Part shown: in pieces, positions 42,355 through 50,092 of the stretch
Position numbering within the stretch: position 1 is the stretch's first letter
Layout of the letters: every line of letters starts with the position of its first letter
Source: Photobacterium sanguinicancri
GTDB lineage: Bacteria > Pseudomonadota > Gammaproteobacteria > Enterobacterales > Vibrionaceae
Direction of reading: 5' to 3'
NCBI RefSeq assembly: GCF_024346675.1
Contig: NZ_AP024851.1
Span: forward strand, 1,674,001 to 1,738,000
DNA: 64,000 nt
Notes under the pieces: model-generated
The model's database searches: none
What the model was told of the DNA's origin: nothing
The model's input: the letters and a program-made list of their open reading frames with translations, nothing else
Made by a program: the position numbers and the translations under genes

Positions 42355-43734
42355 TCAATGTGCGTGATGCGTGTTGGGTAATTCAAAACTTTGATTGTAG
42401 TGGCTGGAAGATTTTAAGGTCGACAGCTTACTTTGGTGCAAAGCAAGAATGGATTGAATGATTTTAGTGCCGAGCCCAAGATCACCGGATGGGGCATCTG
42501 GATCTACATCGTTTTGTACTGAAATACTTACCCCGTGTTTACGGCTATCTGACAGGATGTTGATTCTACTTTTAGCGGGTGCGTGGCGAATAGCATTTTC
42601 TAGTAAATTAGCAAAAAGACGCTGGAGTAATTGTTTATCCCCTTGGATCTGCGTTGCTTCTGACATGGTTAGGTTAACCTTAATTTGTTTACGGCTGGCA
42701 TGGACGGCCAAGCTTTCGATACTTTCCTCAATGACATGCGCCAGCGCTATTAATTCAAATTGTGGTTCGGGTTGTGGTTTTTGGCTACGCGCCAGGGTCA
42801 ATTGCTGTTCCAGTTGCATGGCCAGCTTTTGGGCGTTTCGATGCGCGGTGGCGATTAAAGGGTTGGATGCTGTTTGCTGGAGTTGCCACGTTTCTAAATA
42901 GCCCAATACACTAGAGAGCGGTGTTTTTAGGTCATGACTTAGCTGCATCAGTAATTCACGACGCGTACTTTCTTGTTGCTGCAGTTGTAAAAACTGACGC
43001 TGTATCCGCTGTGACATTTGGTAGAAGTGCTGACTAATCGGGCGTAGTTCTGGTACTTGCTTGATAAAATCAGGCTGTAAACAAAAATTATCGCGAGATT
43101 GTGCTTGTAGCCCTTGGCTCATAGCGGCGATGGGGATCAGTAAAGTACGGTTTACTAGCCAGTAAATTAGCATACTAAAGCTAAAAATAAGCAACATGGC
43201 GAGACTCAGTATGTGCACGATAGGCAGCATACTGAATTCTGCATCTAATAAACTGCGTTGCTCGCTGCCAATGACTACATACAGATAACCAACCACCGAG
43301 CCAAATTCAGTGATTGGAGCAACGGAGAAAACTTTTTTTTGTGCAGGGTTTCGAGGGTCGTCACCTAAAATGGGCAATGTTTGTTGAGTGAGAAATTGTT
43401 CAATCGGTTTTAGTGACACCTGAGCTTGAATGTCCTTTCCTTCTGGCGCGGCATGGCTACGAACCCTTCCTTGTTGATCAAGAAAGTAAATTTCAAAGTC
43501 TGGTCCTAGCAACATCAGCGTATGGAAAATGGATTTAAGCGCTTTCGGGTTGTAATTTGTCCCTTCCATCAAGGGGCTATCGTCACGCATATGGGCGGCA
43601 AGATCACGATGAAGCATTTGCTGGGTGCGTTGCTCTGTATGGGTTTGCTGTAGAGTAACGAATGAGCCAATCACTAATGCCGACAAGGCAAACCAAAAAC
43701 TAGTGAGTAATAACAATCTGAGCTTAAAGTTCAT
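42355..43734 (-). CDS. Sensor histidine kinase of a two-component system
   Basis: 459 residues. TM1 (residues ~8-28) and TM2 (~172-194) flank a ~140-residue periplasmic sensor region. A HAMP segment follows, then HisKA with His267 in MQLSHDLKTPLSSVLGY, an N box (ANLLENAIRHAP) and a short G box (GDLGLGTKIIQSI). The HATPase region is compact and the F box is weak, but the key residues look intact. It follows the response-regulator gene by 119 bp in the same direction. The stimulus is unknown; the two spondin-domain genes upstream may be targets. Confidence 0.88.
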   Translation of the reverse strand: MNFKLRLLLLTSFWFALSALVIGSFVTLQQTHTEQRTQQMLHRDLAAHMRDDSPLMEGTNYNPKALKSIFHTLMLLGPDFEIYFLDQQGRVRSHAAPEGKDIQAQVSLKPIEQFLTQQTLPILGDDPRNPAQKKVFSVAPITEFGSVVGYLYVVIGSEQRSLLDAEFSMLPIVHILSLAMLLIFSFSMLIYWLVNRTLLIPIAAMSQGLQAQSRDNFCLQPDFIKQVPELRPISQHFYQMSQRIQRQFLQLQQQESTRRELLMQLSHDLKTPLSSVLGYLETWQLQQTASNPLIATAHRNAQKLAMQLEQQLTLARSQKPQPEPQFELIALAHVIEESIESLAVHASRKQIKVNLTMSEATQIQGDKQLLQRLFANLLENAIRHAPAKSRINILSDSRKHGVSISVQNDVDPDAPSGDLGLGTKIIQSILALHQSKLSTLKSSSHYNQSFELPNTHHAH

Positions 43735-43853
43735 CTCTGGACTCCTTTCTCTCTCTTGCTTGTGACCCTGTCACTGATTGGTATTGCTAATTGGTGCGTA
43801 AGCCCTTCAAAGCTAAACACCAAAGCTAAGTACCAATTTGAGTATTTAATGAT

Positions 43854-44672
43854 TTATGCAGCTTCAAATTTATAACCCACGCCCCAGACTGTGTGGATAA
43901 AAGGTTGATTTGGGTTCGCATGTTCCAGTTTTGTGCGTAAGCGATTGACTGTGCTACATACCGTGTGTTGATAGCCTGAGAAATCGGTTTGCCATACTTG
44001 CTGCAGCAACTCTTCTTTGCTGTAAACTCGACCGGGCTTTTGGGCTAAAAAGTAGAGCAAGGTGAATTCGGTGGCGGTGAGCTGAACTGCATGATGGTTA
44101 ATTTCTACATGGTGTAATTCAGGGTTAATCACCAAGCCGTTCAATGACAGTGTCGCTGGAATATGCGTGTCGCCTTCTGAGTGGTACGCACAGCTTGAAC
44201 GATGCGATCTACGGCGCAAAATAGTGCGTACTCTGGCTTGAAATTCAAGCACACTAAAAGGTTTTGTTAAGTAGTCATCAGCGCCTGCTTCTAAGCCTGC
44301 CACTTTGTCTATTTCGCTATTTCGTGCGGTGAGCATTAATACGGGTAACCAATTTTGCTTATGACGCAGTGACTGGCACAGCGTAATGCCATCGCCATCC
44401 TCTAAACCACGGTCAAGTATGATTAAGTCATACTGGGTTTGGCTAAGGTGCAATTGCGCCACGCCTAATGAGGTGACACGGGTAGTCTCATGGCCTTGTA
44501 GCGACAGGTGCATTGCGATTAATTCTGCAAGATCATTATCATCTTCGACTATCAAAATTTGCCCTTGCTCGACGGTGCTAGGGGGAATGCTCATCGACTT
44601 TGGCTCGCGAGCTGCTGAGTGCGAAGCGGTACTGAAGGTTGCTGTGTTTGACGTGTGTTTTATCGCTGTCAT
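43854..44672 (-). CDS. OmpR/PhoB-type response regulator
   Basis: 272 residues. A receiver domain (LIVEDDNDLAELI, phospho-acceptor Asp87 in DLIILDRGLEDGDG, LTARNSEIDKVAGLEAGADDYLTKPF) is followed by a winged-helix trans_reg_C domain (VQLTATEFTLLYFLAQKPGRVYSKEELLQQVW ... VCSTVNRLRTKLE ... VWGVGYKFEA). There is an unusual ~35-residue Ser/Thr-rich N-terminal extension before the receiver; GGAGTGA seven bases before the first ATG supports that long start, but an internal start at residue 27 is possible. It pairs with the kinase downstream. Confidence 0.9.
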   Translation of the reverse strand: MTAIKHTSNTATFSTASHSAAREPKSMSIPPSTVEQGQILIVEDDNDLAELIAMHLSLQGHETTRVTSLGVAQLHLSQTQYDLIILDRGLEDGDGITLCQSLRHKQNWLPVLMLTARNSEIDKVAGLEAGADDYLTKPFSVLEFQARVRTILRRRSHRSSCAYHSEGDTHIPATLSLNGLVINPELHHVEINHHAVQLTATEFTLLYFLAQKPGRVYSKEELLQQVWQTDFSGYQHTVCSTVNRLRTKLEHANPNQPFIHTVWGVGYKFEAA

Positions 44673-44812
44673 TATTCACTCCACAACGGTCTGTATATCA
44701 CAGTTTCTACTGATGCGTTGTACGCCGACGAATAGGGCGCACACGCATCATGTTGGTTATAAGACCGTGTGGAGATGCAAATATTTCATTTGAGTGTTCG
44801 TGCTGGCATTAC

Positions 44813-45541
44813 TTACTTTATACGGGTGATGCTCAACCTTGCCCCTGGGTTTAAAAAGCGATGGCTGGCTGTCAGCACTGAGGTTGTTAAGCCATCATCA
44901 AGGCTGATGACTCCAGCATGAAAGCTCACCTTATCATCGTCATCTCTGATGGTATTAAAGCCCTCACCGCCAGCAGCTGGCCCAGGAATGGATGCGCTGG
45001 TTTCACTATTGGCTTCAGTTCCTGCATCCCAGACTGGCATATTCATGGTATAGCTTTCACCTATAGCGATGGTACTCAGGTCGATCCCCGTTTCTCCGAC
45101 AAAACCATCGTTGGTATTGACCAGCATGCTTGCTATGGACAGTTGATTTGCGTCATCGCCAACAATATCTAACGTTAGTGAATCTGTACTACCCGGCAAA
45201 ATGACCCCAGTGCCGGAATAGCTCATAGTGACATTATCGTTACTGTCTTTTTCAGCCAGCAAATCTGTATTATCACCACTCTCTGCGATTTTCTCTAACG
45301 CGATAGAGGCGGGTTGTCCGACTTGAAATAACTGGTAGCCACTACTGTGCGTTAAGACAGCCAGTGGCGATAAGGGTTGGCTCACGGTTAAATTGATTAC
45401 CGTCAATTCATATTGTTTTGCCGCATCAGTTTGAACAGGAGGTGAAGCCGGCGGTGAATCGTTATTTGAGTGTGTGTCATCATCAGGACAACCAGCGAGT
45501 AACCCGACACTCGCGGCAAGTAAAAGTATGCGCGTATTCAT
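44813..45541 (-). CDS. Spondin-domain lipoprotein
   Basis: 242 residues. The N terminus is a lipoprotein signal with lipobox LLAGC (+2 Pro). After a Ser/Pro-rich linker comes a spondin_N-type domain: YELTVINLTVSQPLSPLAVLTHSSGYQLFQVGQPASIALEKIAESGD, ASMLVNTNDGFVG, VWDAGTEANSET. It begins 9 bp after the stop of the related secreted protein at 45551, so the two form a pair. Bacterial spondin-domain proteins are envelope proteins of unknown function, possibly adhesive. The two-component genes lie 140 bp downstream in the same direction. Confidence 0.8.
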   Translation of the reverse strand: MNTRILLLAASVGLLAGCPDDDTHSNNDSPPASPPVQTDAAKQYELTVINLTVSQPLSPLAVLTHSSGYQLFQVGQPASIALEKIAESGDNTDLLAEKDSNDNVTMSYSGTGVILPGSTDSLTLDIVGDDANQLSIASMLVNTNDGFVGETGIDLSTIAIGESYTMNMPVWDAGTEANSETSASIPGPAAGGEGFNTIRDDDDKVSFHAGVISLDDGLTTSVLTASHRFLNPGARLSITRIK

Positions 45542-45550
45542 AGTGCCTCC

Positions 45551-46228
45551 TTATTTCACGGTTACAGTGACAACAGCAACAGGATTTAACCAACGATGCA
45601 TACCGCTATTCAAGTCACTCTTTCCACCAGTGGTATCGCCGTCACCAAGGTTACCAGGGTGAATGTGAACTTTGTCATTGCTAATGGTGGCTTCGACCCC
45701 TGTGCCGCCAGACCCAAAGGTGATGAAAGGTGGATTTGGCATGCTGGCGGCTAACTCATCATTTGCTTCTGTACCTGCATCGTAGCCATTAAGTCGAATG
45801 GTGTAAGTGCCTGGTTGTGACGGGATCTGCCAACTGTCTAAACCGACAAAGCCATCGTTGGTTGGTAACAGCATGGCGGTTAGTGATAACCGATGAAATG
45901 AGCCTGTATCTAGGCTTGCTGTGGCAGATACGCCGGGATTAAGAATGCCGCTGGCAGGGTTTTCTGAAACCACTGCACCTGCATTTGCTGCGAGCGATGA
46001 TAAACCCGAAATGTCCCCGCCTTCTGCCATGACTTTGATTTCAGGGGAAGCGGCGACACCAGCTTGGAAAAGATGAATATCGCTACTGTGAGCAACGACT
46101 AGCAAAGGGGTGAAGTAAATACCTTTGGTGGCATTGGTGATAGAGACATCGATGCTGGCAGCGTGCGCTGTTACCGATGCTGTGCTCAGTGCTGCAGTTA
46201 TTGCGAGAAGTGCCAATCGTATTTTCAT
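45551..46228 (-). CDS. Secreted spondin-domain protein
   Basis: 225 residues with a signal peptide ending TAHAA before SIDVSITN. The spondin_N-type domain has FTPLLVVAHSSDIHLFQAGVAASPEIKVMAEGGD, AMLLPTNDGFVGLDSW and GYDAGTEANDELAASMPNP, paralogous to the lipoprotein downstream. The DAGTEAN motif with acidic residues is a candidate metal-binding loop, as in the spondin FS domain. It is periplasmic or extracellular, and first in the probable spondin-spondin-regulator-kinase gene set. Confidence 0.8.
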   Translation of the reverse strand: MKIRLALLAITAALSTASVTAHAASIDVSITNATKGIYFTPLLVVAHSSDIHLFQAGVAASPEIKVMAEGGDISGLSSLAANAGAVVSENPASGILNPGVSATASLDTGSFHRLSLTAMLLPTNDGFVGLDSWQIPSQPGTYTIRLNGYDAGTEANDELAASMPNPPFITFGSGGTGVEATISNDKVHIHPGNLGDGDTTGGKSDLNSGMHRWLNPVAVVTVTVK

Positions 46229-46343
46229 GGTGATAATCCGTCATGTGATGAGGTAATAATTCAATCATGGCGGTTAAAGTTGGCAATCTTCTCGCGAAGT
46301 TCTCATAAATTTCTCACAGCGTAAAATATCTCACTGAACGTCG

Positions 46344-47222
46344 TTACGACATCATATGTTCTATGAACCAAGTGCCTGCTGGGCCTATCGCGTTGGTCCA
46401 CTTCATTTCGATATCCCAAGTCATGTCGGTATCACTAAAGTCCAGAGCGAGTGTTTGCAAAATGTTGTTTTCAAATAAATGCGGATCAAGTTGTTCTGGA
46501 TAAAGTCCAAACCCAGCTCCAGAGATGAGTAGCTCACGATATTGATAAAAGCGTGAACAATTTATGCTGTTAGAGCTAAACCGCAGTGACTCAATAAGGT
46601 CTTCATTCGCAAAGTCAGAAATTGCAGGCAGTATTTGATGGTATTGCAGTAAATCTTGAACTGAAAGCTGGCTACGAACTTGCGCGAGTGGATGAGCGGG
46701 CGCAGCAACAAACCGCCACTGGATCCGATCCAGAATAAAGCTCTCAACGCCGCGGCTCTGTCTAAGTTGTACCGGGGCAATAATAATATCTGGGGAGCTG
46801 GGCTGTCCCATAAGCGTGGATGCGTGATCTTCGATATCAACTAAATTGATACTTAAATCTGGAAAGGCTTTGAGTAAAGCGGTGATCCCTTCACGTTGCT
46901 TGGGATACATAGTAAAGCCATGTACTGCAATTGTAATTTTGTCTTCAATGCCGCTTTGAAATGAAAGTGCCTTTTTCTCAATAGCTTCGAGGCGTGGGAT
47001 GATCTCTAGCGCTTGTAAGTACATGGACTTGCCGACATCGGTCAATGTTGGGGCTTGGCCTGATACTCGGCGAAAAACTTTAAGATTGAGGTCGACTTCC
47101 ATATTTTGGATCACTTGGCTAACGGCTGAAGCACTGATCCCCAATTTTCGCCCTGCTGCTGAAAATGATCCTGTTTCAGTGACAAGAACCAAATAGTGTA
47201 ATCGCTCTGGTGTCATTAACAT
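46344..47222 (-). CDS. LysR family transcriptional regulator
   Basis: About 293 residues. The winged helix (LHYLVLVTETGSFSAAGRKLGISASAVSQVIQNMEVDLNLKVFRR) precedes a LysR substrate-binding domain. The first open Met is nine codons upstream, but GAGGGGGG lies five bases ahead of ATG 47222. It is divergent from the barrel protein gene at 47525 and immediately upstream of the spondin genes on the same strand. Either neighbour could be its target. Confidence 0.85.
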   Translation of the reverse strand: MLMTPERLHYLVLVTETGSFSAAGRKLGISASAVSQVIQNMEVDLNLKVFRRVSGQAPTLTDVGKSMYLQALEIIPRLEAIEKKALSFQSGIEDKITIAVHGFTMYPKQREGITALLKAFPDLSINLVDIEDHASTLMGQPSSPDIIIAPVQLRQSRGVESFILDRIQWRFVAAPAHPLAQVRSQLSVQDLLQYHQILPAISDFANEDLIESLRFSSNSINCSRFYQYRELLISGAGFGLYPEQLDPHLFENNILQTLALDFSDTDMTWDIEMKWTNAIGPAGTWFIEHMMS

Positions 47223-47524
47223 TTTTCCCCCCTCATTTCTTTTTGTCATCCGTATCCATACCGTAACCTATTCTTTGCAATGAAGGCTATTCAATGTGTG
47301 TTCTTGAATTGATTAAAGCGTGTGCTGGCTTGTCGTAGCTTAACTTCTTGTTTGTTTTTAGTTTCAGCGAGGTGTAAGTCTAACTTAAAGAACCTGATTT
47401 AACCGTTTTTCTGATTCGACGTAATATGACATCACACCGAACGAGGGTGGTTTAAAAATAATTAATTAGATTTCATGGAATGAAGTCTCTTATCAAAAAT
47501 ATGATTATGTCTAAGAGGTGTTCC

Positions 47525-48253
47525 ATGAAATTTTCAATGGTTAAAACAGCAGGCGCAGTACTTGTTGCGGCAATGGCAATGAACGTGGCAGCGCAAGAAC
47601 AAGAAGATATTAATTACGGTGACCCAACAGCATCGTTTTCAACTCTAGGGGTGAGTGCATCGAAAGATCATACCCAATTAAACGGCATGTATGGTTCTGG
47701 CTCAAATATTTTCCAATTAGACCTTGGAGTTAAAAATAAAACCGATGATAAAGGCAAGGGAGGCGATGTTAATTACCGTGGCCGTTATTTCCATGTTACC
47801 GATGGTCTTGGCTATTCAGTCGATGTTTTAGGTGGCCAAACCAATCTTCAGAATGGCGATAAATCGACAACAAACACAGTCCTAGCTGGTTTAATCTATA
47901 AATTCCAAGTCACGGATAATATCAGTGTATTCCCGATGGCAAGTGTAGGCTACACCCGTTCAGACAATGAACCAAAGAGCGGAGCTAGCTCAAAGTCTAC
48001 CGATACCTTATACCAAGGTGGCATCTATGCAATGTATGGCTTTGATGAGGGGCACTGGGTTTATGTGAACCCGAAAGTGACGCATATGCGTAAAGCCAAT
48101 GCCAATCTGGCTCAGGTTGAAGCCGGTGGTGGTTTTATGGTTGCCGAAAAGGTGAGTGTGGGGGCAAAAGTAGAGTACACAGCGAAGAATACCAAGCTGA
48201 ACATGGATAAAGATGACACAGTGGCATGGCTACAAGCTAACTATTATTTCTAA
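47525..48253 (+). CDS. Putative outer-membrane beta-barrel protein
   Basis: 242 residues with a signal peptide ending MAMNVAA before QEQED. The mature chain consists of alternating strands separated by polar turns (NIFQLDLGVKNK, VNYRGRYFHVT, YSVDVLGGQTN, VLAGLIYKFQV, SVFPMASVGYTRS, VAWLQANYYF) and ends in an aromatic Phe, the pattern of a 10-12 strand outer-membrane barrel. No named family is recognised. AAGAGGTG seven bases ahead of ATG 47525 fixes the start, 15 codons inside the open frame. The divergent LysR gene may control it. Confidence 0.7.
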   Translation: MKFSMVKTAGAVLVAAMAMNVAAQEQEDINYGDPTASFSTLGVSASKDHTQLNGMYGSGSNIFQLDLGVKNKTDDKGKGGDVNYRGRYFHVTDGLGYSVDVLGGQTNLQNGDKSTTNTVLAGLIYKFQVTDNISVFPMASVGYTRSDNEPKSGASSKSTDTLYQGGIYAMYGFDEGHWVYVNPKVTHMRKANANLAQVEAGGGFMVAEKVSVGAKVEYTAKNTKLNMDKDDTVAWLQANYYF

Positions 48254-48700
48254 TTTCGAATAATTACGATAAAGCCGCGAGAGCAATGTATTTGCCTCGT
48301 GGTTTTTTGTGTTTTGATTTTTGAGGTAACGAGGAGATAAAAAGAGGCAATGTGAAACTGGATAAATCACTATCAGAGAGGGGGCGTTGGAGTTGTGTTA
48401 TAGCCACTATTTAAAATGAGGTTTAAAACACTAAGGCGGAGATGCTTTAAAAGAGAATTATAATGGAGAAGGCAGATGAAAATTCTGTTTATACGGTGGA
48501 ATAAAATAAACTTTACCACTCCACTTTATGGATCACTATAAAGGGAATGATACGTTATTTCAAAATGTATGTTCAATAAAATGATTGTCAGTTTGGCGAA
48601 TTATAGACAGATCACTATTAATTGAATGTTTCACTGTAGTGCTATTTACAAACTTAAATTTATTAACCCAGGAGCAGAGAGGGATAAATCGTTAAGTGAT
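48254..48700. other. Intergenic region without a recognised gene
   Basis: It opens with a modest terminator-like hairpin for the barrel gene (CCGCGAG ... CTCGTGG then TTTTTT, 48273-48308). Nothing else was identified in the remaining ~390 bases. Confidence 0.5.
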
Positions 48701-48910
48701 TTAAAAGTAAGTAGAAAAGTTACCAATTAATTGATTATCTTTATTCAGTATTTTCCCTTTACCTGTATCTTCACAATATGAAAGTTGAAGATCAACGGTA
48801 TCTACATTGCCGCGCATTAAAATATGACGTAATAAAATGTCACTATTTAATTGGTGGATTAATGCATTCCAAGAAATGTTACCTTTTAAAATATTAAAGT
48901 TTACTGTCAT
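48701..48910 (-). CDS. Small hypothetical protein, second of a coupled pair
   Basis: 69 residues, soluble, with no recognised family. The ATG overlaps the stop of the 30-codon frame upstream (ATGA), and AAAGG lies eight bases ahead. The text contains WNALIHQLNSDILLRHILMRGNV and VDLQLSYCEDTGKGKIL. The coupling and ribosome site make translation likely. It lies downstream of the second csp gene on the same strand, after two hairpins. Confidence 0.6.
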   Translation of the reverse strand: MTVNFNILKGNISWNALIHQLNSDILLRHILMRGNVDTVDLQLSYCEDTGKGKILNKDNQLIGNFSTYF

Positions 48911-48999
48911 TTATTTACCTTTATTGTTGCATTGTTTTGAGTGATATCTTTACGGCTATTTTGAAACCAAAAGCGTTTACGGCCAATTGAACGAGACAT
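48907..48999 (-). CDS. Very small basic peptide (30 residues), first of a coupled pair
   Basis: The ATG at 48999 is preceded by AAGGATAATT, a strong ribosome site, and opens 30 codons: MSRSIGRKRFWFQNSRKD... ending in TIKVNK. It is rich in Arg/Lys and aromatic residues. The stop TGA overlaps the ATG of the next gene (ATGA), the hallmark of translational coupling. No family is recognised. It could be a genuine small protein or a leader peptide that controls translation of the 69-residue protein. Confidence 0.55.
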   Translation of the reverse strand: MSRSIGRKRFWFQNSRKDITQNNATIKVNK

Positions 49000-49191
49000 A
49001 ATTATCCTTGATGTATTATTAAAATAGGTTAATAAAACCTACATATAGTGAATTAATCGACAATTTTTAATTGAAGAAATAGATCTAATATAGCGAAGTT
49101 GACTACAACGAGGTGCGATATATAAAAGCAGATGATTGAGTGTTTCGACTGTATGGTGTTACGAAGTATGTGTTACTGAGGGTTTAGCTTT

Positions 49192-49253
49192 TAAAAGACG
49201 CAAATAGTAATGATACCATTTACGTCTTTTTGCTAATGGCTATAAAAAGCCAT
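49192..49253 (-). terminator. Two hairpins after the second csp gene
   Basis: TAATGGCT/AGCCATTA (49232-49253) lies next to the csp stop. It is followed on the minus strand by AAAAAGACG...CGTCTTTTAA (49192-49230), a terminator-like stem. Partial read-through could feed the small gene pair at 48701-48999. Confidence 0.6.
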
Positions 49254-49270
49254 TACGTTATAACACTAAA

Positions 49271-49483
49271 TTATAGTGCAACAACGTTTGCAGCTTGAAG
49301 ACCTTTTTGGCCTTGCTCTACTTCAAAAGACACTTTTTGGCCTTCAGCAAGAGTTTTGAAACCTTCAGAAGCGATAGCACGGAAGTGAACGAATACGTCA
49401 GCGCCGCCGTTGTCTTGAGTAATGAAACCAAAACCTTTCTCTTCGTTAAACCATTTTACTAGACCAGTAGATTTAGCAGACAT
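49271..49483 (-). CDS. CspA-like cold-shock protein (second copy)
   Basis: 70 residues, one cold-shock domain with RNP1 KGFGFIT and RNP2 VFVHF. It is nearly identical to the copy at 41792-41995 except for the first residues and one or two internal changes. Long DNA runs between the copies are identical, consistent with recent duplication or gene conversion. The promoter with -10 at 49668-49673 gives a ~178-nt leader, matching the first copy in both promoter spacing and leader length. Confidence 0.95.
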
Positions 49484-49513
49484 GTTATGCCCCTTATATT
49501 AAATTCATGAGAT

Positions 49514-49527
49514 AATCGCAAAAAATG
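49514..49527 (-). promoter_or_regulatory. Leader hairpin of the second csp gene
   Basis: On the minus strand CGCATTTTTTGCG forms a short stem about 33-44 nt before the start codon, matching the position of the hairpin before the first csp gene. Confidence 0.45.
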
Positions 49528-49667
49528 CGTGCACTGAAAGCTTGAATTATTGAATGTGACGATGAAGCTAAGGGAAACACTGAGGATAACAACAATAACG
49601 AAGAAATTCTAAGGTTTTACTTTTACTTGATGTTTCATTAATAACTCTGTGTAACAGAGCGAGATGA

Positions 49668-49695
49668 ATCATACCTCAGTGCTCGATATTGTAAA
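49668..49695 (-). promoter_or_regulatory. Promoter of the second csp gene
   Basis: Minus strand: TTTACA (49695-49690), 16-bp spacer, TATGAT (49673-49668), within GGTATGATTC shared with the first csp promoter. The predicted start is near 49661. From 49696 to 50092 nothing further was recognised. Confidence 0.7.
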
Positions 49696-50092
49696 GGCTT
49701 AATTTAATATTTTTTAAATTATTTTTTGGTAGTGGTATTGAGTGCCTTGTTACCCGCTCGCATTTTGGTGACTTCTATTGCGGTTCAGATGAATCGCCGA
49801 TTCGGTTTCATCTGCTAGTTCTCGCTATATAAGTGGGATGACTCTTGCAGGCACTGTGGTCAACACCGTCCTCTTAATATGTAGGCCGACGTTGAAGGTT
49901 GTCTGCCATAATTTACGATATTAGCCATGTTAACAGTAAGGGTTATGGCTGTTTGGTGAGTAAAGTTGATGCTAAAAGCAGCAATTAGATGATTATCAGA
50001 AGTGTTAACCCTTTATCCGTAAGCTAAGTCACTAAATTTAAATAATTTTATGACTACACTGAATTTATGGAAGCTAACAGAGGGATATGCTT

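Noticed and set aside
49740..49980. Possible insertion-sequence relic or RNA before the Lon-like gene
   Set aside because: A weak dyad near 49789-49813 was noticed, but pairing is poor and no transposase text or terminal repeat was found.
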